Virus record (IMG/VR): IMGVR_UViG_3300032293_000711
Coordinates: 1-29,730 of that record
Origin: a virus
Strand: one strand, 5' to 3'
DNA length: 29,730 nucleotides
How positions within the stretch are numbered: position 1 is the first letter of the stretch; each line of letters begins with the position of its first letter. The position numbers were made by a program, and so were the translations under genes. Positions 13,594 to 19,013 of this stretch are shown piece after piece. The notes under the pieces are model-generated. The model saw nothing but the letters and a program-made list of their open reading frames with translations, did no database searches and was not told where the DNA came from.

Positions 13594-13866
13594 ATGAAAT
13601 CATTAAAGATAGACGAAACGTTACATCGCCGTATCAAACAACAATCATTAGATAATAACCAGTCAATCCAAGAGTTTATTACTATGGTATTTGATGAATA
13701 CTTCAACGAGTGTAAAAGTAGAAAAGTAGAAAAAGATACTATACCTACTGAAGGACCTACCCAAGACCCTACCGAAGTGGGTAGTGATGTTGAAAACTTA
13801 TTTGAGAACTGGTTAGGAAATAGAAATGATAATAAGTTTAACCCAAAACAACCCAAAACAACCTAA
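13594..13866 (+). CDS. Ribbon-helix-helix (Arc/MetJ-type) DNA-binding protein
   Basis: A 90-residue protein. Residues 1-40 fit the ribbon-helix-helix fold: a short basic strand (MKSLKIDETL), helix A (HRRIKQQSLDNN), turn, then helix B (QSIQEFITMVFDEYFNECKS). This fold binds DNA as a dimer through the strand. Residues 45-90 are an acidic, Pro/Thr-rich tail (TIPTEGPTQDPTEVG). It has the clearest promoter in the window, with near-zero leader, and is the first gene transcribed rightward from the gene-free region, so it is a likely phage repressor or early regulator. Its coding DNA contains GTAGAAAAGTAGAAAA (13718-13733), also present in two minus-strand promoters. It ends in a 10-bp repeat array. 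Confidence 0.78.
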   Translation: MKSLKIDETLHRRIKQQSLDNNQSIQEFITMVFDEYFNECKSRKVEKDTIPTEGPTQDPTEVGSDVENLFENWLGNRNDNKFNPKQPKTT

Positions 13867-13881
13867 AACAACCTATCGGTT
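13841..13881 (+). repeat. 10-bp direct repeat array and AACC/GGTT inverted repeat
   Basis: ACCCAAAACA (13841-13850 and 13851-13860), ACCTAAAACA (13861-13870) and ACCTA (13871-13875) form 3.5 head-to-tail decamers across the end of the ribbon-helix-helix gene. They run into AACC-TATC-GGTT (13870-13881). The 10-bp period puts each copy on the same face of the helix, as in ribbon-helix-helix operator arrays. The next gene's -7-like box begins 10 bases later. Confidence 0.7.
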
Positions 13882-13903
13882 AAATTGGGTTATATTTAGT
13901 AGT

Positions 13904-14071
13904 ATGGATAAAGATACTTTAATAGCAGCATCAAATATACTCACACCAGTATCCGTAGGGATTGCTGTAATGAACCCGGTTACATATTTAACCATATTAT
14001 CTATCTCAACGTCAATTATTCTAAATGGGATACTAATATACAAAAATCTCAACAAGAAAGAAAAAAAGTAA
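13904..14071 (+). CDS. Small membrane protein (55 residues), possible holin-type
   Basis: Begins MDKDTLIAASNILTPVSVGI at the ATG at 13904; the longer frame from 13826 overlaps the upstream gene and repeat array and is rejected. Two hydrophobic stretches (about residues 9-24 and 27-46, PVTYLTILSISTSIILNGIL) are followed by a basic end (YKNLNKKEKK), the layout of a small one- or two-pass membrane protein with a cytoplasmic positive tail. Small holins look like this, and no other lysis gene is seen, but many unrelated phage peptides do too. A TATATTTA box at 13891-13898 ends 6 bases before the ATG. A terminator follows at 14147. Confidence 0.6.
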   Translation: MDKDTLIAASNILTPVSVGIAVMNPVTYLTILSISTSIILNGILIYKNLNKKEKK

Positions 14072-14146
14072 TATTACTTTACTGCTGTAAAAACTACTAC
14101 TATAATTATTTTAATAATAGGAAAACCCATTTTTGTTATTTGATAG

Positions 14147-14186
14147 TCCCACTTTTACCCTGAATTAAAGTGGGATTTTCGTTTTA
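14147..14186 (+). terminator. Strong rho-independent terminator
   Basis: TCCCACTTT (14147-14155) pairs perfectly with AAAGTGGGA (14167-14175) across an 11-base loop, followed by TTTTCGTTTT. It ends the ribbon-helix-helix/membrane-protein transcript. Confidence 0.9.
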
Positions 14187-14208
14187 ATAAGAATTGTGTA
14201 TAATTACT

Positions 14209-14264
14209 GATTGTAAGAATTGCTTATTGTTTTTCCCTGATAAATTACCAAGATGCTTACAATC
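14209..14264 (+). ncRNA. Candidate small structured RNA closed by a 9-bp stem
   Basis: GATTGTAAG (14209-14217) pairs perfectly with CTTACAATC (14256-14264), closing a 38-base apical region. It sits between two terminators with no protein frame, and the second terminator begins 3 bases after the stem. A TATAAT hexamer at 14199-14204 lies where a -10 box would be. It is too short for a tRNA. It may be a small RNA, a leader element for the next gene, or chance structure in AT-rich DNA. Confidence 0.4.
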
Positions 14265-14266
14265 CA

Positions 14267-14298
14267 AACCCTCATATATTTATGGGGGTTTTTTATTT
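14267..14298 (+). terminator. Rho-independent terminator
   Basis: AACCCTCAT (14267-14275) pairs with ATGGGGGTT (14282-14290), nine pairs with one G-U, followed by TTTTATTT. It is the second terminator within 150 bases and isolates the 14209-14264 element and the upstream unit from the packaging genes. Confidence 0.85.
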
Positions 14299-14305
14299 AT
14301 ATTAT

Positions 14306-14337
14306 ATTGTTATTATGAATTATTTTGTTTATATTTA
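14306..14337 (+). promoter_or_regulatory. Bacteroidetes-type promoter for packaging/late genes
   Basis: ATTG (14306-14309), 20 bases, then TATATTTA (14330-14337), seven of eight matches to TAnnTTTG. The box ends 7 bases before the ATG at 14344. It follows the terminator and is the best candidate for starting the long rightward transcript. Confidence 0.55.
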
Positions 14338-14343
14338 TATAGT

Positions 14344-14592
14344 ATGGTTGAATTGATTGAACTTACAAAAGATTACTATTCCAAGACAGATGAGGAAAAA
14401 TTAGTAATTAAAAAATTGATATATGATGATATGATTTTCATAGCAGATGAAAATGATTTGGGGTATTTGGACTTAAAGTTTAACTTGGAAAAGTTTATAG
14501 ATGTAATGATAAAAAACGAGGATTACGAAGTGGCTGACTTATTGAATATTGTATTCAAGGAAGTAGAAATAAACTATTATGGAATAAAGTAA
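14344..14592 (+). CDS. Hypothetical protein (82 residues)
   Basis: Starts MVELIELTKDYYSKTDEEKL; the longer frame from 14194 runs through a hairpin and a terminator and is rejected. It is acidic and helical (IKKLIYDDMIFIADENDLGY, FIDVMIKNEDYEVADLLNIV). It is the first gene after the second terminator, has its own promoter-like box, and precedes the packaging genes by 1 base. No recognised domain. Confidence 0.68.
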   Translation: MVELIELTKDYYSKTDEEKLVIKKLIYDDMIFIADENDLGYLDLKFNLEKFIDVMIKNEDYEVADLLNIVFKEVEINYYGIK

Positions 14593-14593
14593 T

Positions 14594-14863
14594 ATGGGTT
14601 GTAATTGTAAGGGTGGTAAATCTAAACCACTAAATAATGTGAATAACCAAGATACTCTCAAAGTAGTAAAAGAGATTTACGATAGAGTTATTGATGGTAA
14701 AGAAATAAATGAGTTTAATGATTTTGATAAATTGGAAACCTTCAACGCATATAGTATGTTGTATCCCAATAGTTCTCAACAACCAAGTATAACAGATGCG
14801 ATAAATAATATTACACACGCATTACAATTCTTGGTAATAAATAAAACAAAAGTTAAAAGATAA
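14594..14863 (+). CDS. Small CNCKGG protein (89 residues)
   Basis: Begins MGCNCKGGKSKPLNN, an N-terminal CxCKGG motif that I associate with small proteins of Bacteroidetes phages. The rest is helical and acidic, with DAINNITHALQFLVINKTKVKR at the end. It lies 1 base after the previous gene and 5 bases before the small terminase, so it is part of the packaging transcript. Function unknown; a metal-binding N-terminus is possible from the two Cys alone but not established. Confidence 0.68.
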   Translation: MGCNCKGGKSKPLNNVNNQDTLKVVKEIYDRVIDGKEINEFNDFDKLETFNAYSMLYPNSSQQPSITDAINNITHALQFLVINKTKVKR

Positions 14864-14868
14864 AATAT

Positions 14869-15300
14869 ATGGAAAACGAAAAAAAAGGTGTTGGACGACC
14901 AAAGTTGGAATACACTATGAACCCCGAGTGGTATAGTATCATCATAGATGCTGGTAAAACAGGAAAACATATTACCCAATTTCTTATTGAAATTGGAATA
15001 AGTTGGGAAGGTCACTACAAATTATTAAAGAGAAATACCAAATATAATGAAGCAGTCGGTGAGTATAACAAACTATGTGAAAACTATTGGTATAATATGG
15101 CTCATACATCTATGAGTGATAATGGTGGAGTAGGGTTTAATTCCCGTCTATGGGCTCTCATAATGAAAAATAAGTTCTCTAACAATTGGACCGACCAATC
15201 CAAGTTAGATATTACAACTGGTGGTGATAAAATTGATAATAAACCTATACAGATTGAGATTATCAAATCAACGTTAGATGGAACTGAAGGGGAACTTTAA
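14869..15300 (+). CDS. terS: Terminase small subunit
   Basis: A 143-residue DNA-recognition subunit of the packaging motor. It starts with a basic, AT-hook-like GVGRPKLEY. An HTH-like helical region follows (HITQFLIEIGISWEGHYKLL), then a long helix (YNEAVGEYNKLCENYWYNMA). The end WTDQSKLDITTGGDKIDNKPI is a very typical small-terminase tail (W-D+s-k-DITTGGdki). It lies just upstream of the large terminase, separated by two unknown genes. Its 3' end overlaps the next gene by 23 bases. The packaging start site often lies in or near this gene; none can be pinned down here. Confidence 0.85.
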   Translation: MENEKKGVGRPKLEYTMNPEWYSIIIDAGKTGKHITQFLIEIGISWEGHYKLLKRNTKYNEAVGEYNKLCENYWYNMAHTSMSDNGGVGFNSRLWALIMKNKFSNNWTDQSKLDITTGGDKIDNKPIQIEIIKSTLDGTEGEL

Positions 15301-15805
15301 TCTACCAAAGAAGGGTTCTACCTTTAAGACAAAAAACAACTTTGATAATGTAACCTTTGAGACACAGACAATAGATAAAGTCAATTTCAAGTCAGTCATT
15401 ATTACTATTGGGGGTTGGTTTATAGTAGATGAGAACCATAAACCAAAAAGGAGAATAATAAAATTGTTGGAACAAATAACAAAGACAATTAAAGAAAGTT
15501 CCAACAAACATTATTTTAATGGTATGATAATAGATGTGGCTGAAATACCATATACATTTGACGAACAGAGAACAGGTTACATTACATTAGAATACACCTT
15601 GTTTATCAATAAACACATAAGGTTCAACAAACAGGATATGACGATGATAATGAACGAAATGATTGATGAGGTATATAAGGAACATTTCAAGGAACCAGTA
15701 GGATTTGATGTGTATAAAAATAGAGTGGAGTTTAACGAAAATAAAAATTGGAACCCTGACGATTATTTCCCTGGTGATGAGACACCAACAAATGAGAGAT
15801 TATGA
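15278..15805 (+). CDS. Hypothetical protein between terminase subunits (175 residues)
   Basis: Begins MELKGNFNLPKKGSTFKTKN, overlapping the small terminase by 23 bases in another frame. Its core has beta-strand alternation (FKSVIITIGGWFIVDENHK, GYITLEYTLFINKHIRF), a helical region (QDMTMIMNEMIDEVYKEHF) and an acidic end (PDDYFPGDETPTNERL). It overlaps the following 37-residue gene by ATGA. No motif I recognise. Its position suggests packaging or capsid assembly, but fold and role are unknown. Confidence 0.7.
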   Translation: MELKGNFNLPKKGSTFKTKNNFDNVTFETQTIDKVNFKSVIITIGGWFIVDENHKPKRRIIKLLEQITKTIKESSNKHYFNGMIIDVAEIPYTFDEQRTGYITLEYTLFINKHIRFNKQDMTMIMNEMIDEVYKEHFKEPVGFDVYKNRVEFNENKNWNPDDYFPGDETPTNERL

Positions 15806-15915
15806 AAATACAAAGACAAAGAAAATCAAAACACAATAGACGTAAAGATAAAGTTTATGTAATACTCCAATCTATAAAGTGGAGTTTAGATTTACACAAC
15901 TATTTTGGATTATGA
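15802..15915 (+). CDS. Very small basic protein (37 residues)
   Basis: The frame reads MKIQRQRKSKHNRRKDKVYV, then ILQSIKWSLDLHNYFGL. It is joined on both sides by ATGA overlaps: its start with the stop of the 175-residue gene (15802-15805) and its stop with the ATG of the large terminase (15912-15915). Two such overlaps strongly suggest that it is translated. Ten or more Lys/Arg in the first 20 residues suggest nucleic-acid contact. It may be a packaging accessory, or serve to couple translation of the large terminase. Confidence 0.7.
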   Translation: MKIQRQRKSKHNRRKDKVYVILQSIKWSLDLHNYFGL

Positions 15916-17063
15916 GTGTTAAAACTACGATAGTATTTGAGAAATTATTAGAGAGTGATGAACTTGGAAAAAGGATTGTCGTAGCACAGGGTGGAAGTAG
16001 AAGTGGTAAAACGTTTAACATATTGATATATTGGATTTACAGGTTACTCAAAGAAAACAACAAGACATTATCAATTGTAAGAAAAACTTTACCATCATTA
16101 AAAAACTCCGTATTAAAAGATTTAGTTGAAGTATTAGAAATCTTTGGAATATATGACCCAACAAAGTTCCACAAACAAGATGGATACTATGAATTGGGGA
16201 CAAACATAATCAACTGGTTCTCTGTTGATGAACCACAGAAACTACGTGGTAGTAAAAGGGATTGGTTATATTGTAATGAGAGTAATGAGTTAAACATAGA
16301 GGATTGGAACCAACTTATATTTAGAACGACAGACAAGGTAATCTTGGACTTAAACCCGAGTGAATTATCCTGTTGGGTATATGACTTGGAAAATAGGGAG
16401 GATTGTTTTTATTTTAAGACGACTTGGAGAGATAATCCATTTGTGGATAAAAATATTATCAAGGAGTTAGAAAACCTAAAAGACAAAGATGAGAACCTGT
16501 ATCGTATCTATAACTTGGGTGAGAAGGGTATAGCAACAACTCTGGTATTCAACAGATGGAATACAATACAACAAATACCCGATGGTTGTAAATTACTTGG
16601 ATATGGAGCGGATTTTGGATACAACGACCCTTCAACACTTGTGGCAGTTTATCAAAGGGGAGATGAGTTGTATTACAAAGAACTTATCTATGGTAAAAAT
16701 CTAACCACACAGGACTTTATCTACAAGATAAAAGAATTGGATATAGATAAAACTGATACGATATGGTGTGATAGTTCCCAACCGGCAACCATAGAGGAAA
16801 TGAGGAGGGAAAAAATAAACGCAAAACCTGTAAATAAGAAAACTATTTTACACGGAATAGATTTAATGCGTAGGCATCATAACTATATTTTAGAGACATC
16901 AAAGAATATCTTATATGAGTTTGGTTCTTACAAGTGGAAAACTGACCGAGATGGTAATTTGTTAGACGCCCCGATGGATACGGACAACCATACAATAGAT
17001 AGTATCAGGTATGTATTAGAAAGCACAATAGGTAATAAACCGAAAAAGTTTGTAATAGTATGA
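15912..17063 (+). CDS. terL: Terminase large subunit (ATPase-nuclease)
   Basis: A 383-residue packaging motor protein. The ATG at 15912 is chosen because it overlaps the previous stop and gives MSVKTTIVFEKLL; a longer frame from 15879 has no support. Walker A is GGSRSGKT at residues 27-34. The Walker B/catalytic region is RDWLYCNESNEL. The motor domain ends with VILDLNPSELSCWVYD. The C-terminal RNase H-like nuclease shows GADFGYNDPSTLVAVY, TIWCDSSQPATIEEMRRE and TDNHTIDSIRYV, placing the acidic residues expected for a two-metal nuclease. The order matches Terminase_3-type proteins. It is somewhat short but complete. It overlaps the chaperone-like gene by 4 bases. Confidence 0.93.
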   Translation: MSVKTTIVFEKLLESDELGKRIVVAQGGSRSGKTFNILIYWIYRLLKENNKTLSIVRKTLPSLKNSVLKDLVEVLEIFGIYDPTKFHKQDGYYELGTNIINWFSVDEPQKLRGSKRDWLYCNESNELNIEDWNQLIFRTTDKVILDLNPSELSCWVYDLENREDCFYFKTTWRDNPFVDKNIIKELENLKDKDENLYRIYNLGEKGIATTLVFNRWNTIQQIPDGCKLLGYGADFGYNDPSTLVAVYQRGDELYYKELIYGKNLTTQDFIYKIKELDIDKTDTIWCDSSQPATIEEMRREKINAKPVNKKTILHGIDLMRRHHNYILETSKNILYEFGSYKWKTDRDGNLLDAPMDTDNHTIDSIRYVLESTIGNKPKKFVIV

Positions 17064-17746
17064 TAGAAATAAAATTAGATGATAGGAAAATTAAAGTTGA
17101 TGAGGAATTGACTATTAAAAAATACCAAGAGATAAGTAAGAACCCAATAAAGTATAATGATAATATTGAGATATTGTCTTTGTATTTGGATATACCAACT
17201 GATGAACTTAAAGAATTACCTTACAAAGACGTAAAGTTTATTGAGGCATACCTTACACAAAAATACACCAAAGATGTTGATAAACAAATTGTTTTTACCT
17301 TCAACTACAAAGGTGTTGATTATGGTTTGGAAAACGACTGGAAAAATATGACTTGGGGTCAGTGGATTACTATGGAGGTTATATCTCAACCTGATAGAAT
17401 AGCAGATAATATAGCGCATATTATGGCATTACTTTACAGACCGATTAAATCACAAAATGGAACAAAATATACTTTGATGCCATACAAAGAAAAAGAGGTT
17501 GAGGAGAGAAAACTATTGTTCCAAGAATTACCAATTAAATATTGGTTTGGGGCAGCCACTTTTTTTTTTCTCATAGTAAAAATATACACACAAGATATAA
17601 AGAGTTCTTTGGATACGAGGAACCGAGTGGAGAAACTACTGAAACCGATGAGGAGGATATTACCCAAATGGGCGCAACCGAAGCCACTTTACGCTTCTAC
17701 TTTCAACTCACTTATGAACTCGCAAATAGAGACATTACTAAAATAG
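17060..17746 (+). CDS. Tail assembly chaperone-like protein, frame-0 product
   Basis: A 228-residue protein starting MIEIKLDDRKIKVDEELTIK, with a helical, acidic first two thirds (YQEISKNPIKYNDNIEIL, KFIEAYLTQKYTKD, WGQWITMEVISQPDRIADNI, IMALLYRPI) and then a hydrophobic patch WFGAATFFFLI encoded by a T10 run (17560-17569). The frame-0 tail is basic (KLLKPMRRILPKWAQPKP). It is placed between terminase and neck genes, upstream of the tape measure. Siphovirus tail chaperones are usually made as short and frameshifted long forms, and the T10 run with an open -1 frame of 98 codons fits. The homology call is tentative; frame-0 continuation for 58 codons after the run is unusually long. Confidence 0.6.
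   Translation: MIEIKLDDRKIKVDEELTIKKYQEISKNPIKYNDNIEILSLYLDIPTDELKELPYKDVKFIEAYLTQKYTKDVDKQIVFTFNYKGVDYGLENDWKNMTWGQWITMEVISQPDRIADNIAHIMALLYRPIKSQNGTKYTLMPYKEKEVEERKLLFQELPIKYWFGAATFFFLIVKIYTQDIKSSLDTRNRVEKLLKPMRRILPKWAQPKPLYASTFNSLMNSQIETLLK
17560..17569 (+). promoter_or_regulatory. T10 slippery site (putative -1 ribosomal frameshift)
   Basis: Ten consecutive T, read as T-TTT-TTT-TTT in frame 0, allow tandem -1 slippage with perfect re-pairing. Moving back one base opens the frame that ends with the ATGA overlap at 17862-17865. A one-base homopolymer indel in the assembly would produce the same picture. Confidence 0.55.
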
Positions 17747-17865
17747 AACAAATAGAAAATACTAATTTATATTTATGTCTAAATACCGCATCTTTAATGA
17801 AGGATATGATTATTAAAGAACGTAATGAATTAAAGAAATTAGAAAACCAGAATAAAACAAGATGA
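17569..17865 (+). CDS. Tail assembly chaperone-like extension (-1 frame)
   Basis: Read after -1 slippage at the T10 run, this gives 98 more residues and a total product of about 268. The segment is acidic and Thr-rich (GYEEPSGETTETDEED), then helical (RFYFQLTYELANRDITKIEQ, MKDMIIKERNELKKLENQNK). It has no ATG near its beginning, so independent translation is unlikely. Its stop overlaps the ATG of the next gene by ATGA (17862-17865), which shows that this frame, not frame 0, is joined to the operon. In known chaperone pairs the long form carries the tape-measure-binding tail; that role is by analogy. Confidence 0.6.
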   Translation, partial: SHSKNIHTRYKEFFGYEEPSGETTETDEEDITQMGATEATLRFYFQLTYELANRDITKIEQIENTNLYLCLNTASLMKDMIIKERNELKKLENQNKTR

Positions 17866-18413
17866 ACGAATATATAACCTTTCATAAGATTTTAGATTAC
17901 TTACAGGAGTGGGTAGATGGCTCACCCATAATGAATACCTTTGGATATGGTAATCTTGTAGATTTTGGTAAAAACATATCAGGGACTACAACACCAAATT
18001 ATCCTTTCTTATTCGCTGTTCCACAGGGAATTACCTATGATGAGAATACAACAACTTATCAACTTACACTTATCTTTGCCGATATTCTAAACACAGATGT
18101 TGATAATGAAAAAGATTGTGTGAGTGATATGTCCTTACAAGCCAGAAGGTTCTTATCATCTATCAAGTGGGGTAGTAAAACTTATCCGTATATGTATGAT
18201 AATATGGATTGTATTATACCAGCACAAGCCATACCATTTTTTGAGCGTATGAGCGACCACGTGGCAGGTGTGGCATTAGATACAAACATCATTATATTTG
18301 AGGACTTAAACGCTTGTGATTATTATGTTAGTCCAACACCAGTAGTTAGTTCATCACCAACACCAACAATCACTCCTACACCGACTATAACCCCATCACC
18401 AACACATACATAA
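17862..18413 (+). CDS. Neck/tail-completion-type protein with PT-repeat tail
   Basis: A 183-residue protein. Residues 1-155 (MNEYITFHKILDYLQEWVDG, FLFAVPQGITYDENTTTYQL, FADILNTDVDNEKDCVSDMSLQ) show an alpha/beta layout that I associate with a head-tail joining family in Bacteroidetes phages, adjacent to an HK97 gp10-like gene as usual. From about 160 to the end a bare Pro-Thr-Ser tail ([19 protein letters not shown]) is added with no domain after it. It starts within the stop of the -1 chaperone frame (ATGA) and is followed after 1 base by the next gene. Role inferred from position. Confidence 0.6.
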   Translation: MNEYITFHKILDYLQEWVDGSPIMNTFGYGNLVDFGKNISGTTTPNYPFLFAVPQGITYDENTTTYQLTLIFADILNTDVDNEKDCVSDMSLQARRFLSSIKWGSKTYPYMYDNMDCIIPAQAIPFFERMSDHVAGVALDTNIIIFEDLNACDYYVSPTPVVSSSPTPTITPTPTITPSPTHT

Positions 18414-18414
18414 G

Positions 18415-19011
18415 ATGAACGAGGAGGAATTAAAAGCACTTATTAGTAATCTTATCAAAGATGAGTTACAGGCACAACTATTACAAGTTGGAGCAGCAAA
18501 ATCTTATAGTGGTATTCCAAAACCTACAAGTGGTAGATTTCCTGGTAGTATAGGAAACAAAATATCATCAGGGGAATTGTATAATTCTATACAAGTAGAT
18601 TTTGGGACTGACTTTGATAAAGGTGGATTACAATTAGAGGTTAGTATGGCACCCTATGGTAAGTATGTAGATGAAGGTAGATTACCTGGTGTTGAAATAC
18701 AAAAGACAAGAACCAGTAAAAGAGGTAATCAAATTACTTACAAGATATATACAAAGTTTCCACCCTTATCAGCGATAAAGAATTGGGTTCAACAAAAACC
18801 AGCACTTACGGCACCCAATCTAACAACAGACCAAAGAGCATTCTTGGCAGCCCGTAGTATTGCCCGTGATGGTATATTCCCAACAAACTTTATAGATAAA
18901 GCCATTACAAATGTAACTGATAAGGTTGTATATTATTTAGGAGAATATGCTGGTGAATATTTAGAAAACTTATTGGCACAAGGACAATTAAAAATACTTT
19001 TTAAGAACTAA
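18415..19011 (+). CDS. HK97 gp10-like neck/tail-completion protein
   Basis: A 198-residue protein. It has the N-terminal helix MNEEELKALISNLIKDELQA, then SGRFPGSIGNKISSGELYNSI, an antiparallel strand pair (LQLEVSMAPYGKYVDEGRLPG) and FPPLSAIKNWVQQKP. It ends with QRAFLAARSIARDGIFPTNF followed by a membrane-like amphipathic helix. The pattern 'sG.L..Si....... ....Y..yvd.GtrP' and 'ai..WiqqK' is characteristic of HK97 gp10-type proteins, which join head and tail. It is tightly spaced (1-2 bases) with both neighbours. Confidence 0.72.
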   Translation: MNEEELKALISNLIKDELQAQLLQVGAAKSYSGIPKPTSGRFPGSIGNKISSGELYNSIQVDFGTDFDKGGLQLEVSMAPYGKYVDEGRLPGVEIQKTRTSKRGNQITYKIYTKFPPLSAIKNWVQQKPALTAPNLTTDQRAFLAARSIARDGIFPTNFIDKAITNVTDKVVYYLGEYAGEYLENLLAQGQLKILFKN

Positions 19012-19013
19012 AA

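Noticed and set aside
14209-14264. tRNA-like element because of the closing stem
   Set aside because: At 56 bases it is too short, and no anticodon arm or T-loop can be drawn.
14194-14343. N-terminal extension of the 82-residue gene
   Set aside because: It would be translated through a hairpin and a strong terminator and begins at a non-ATG codon; the ATG at 14344 follows a promoter-like box.
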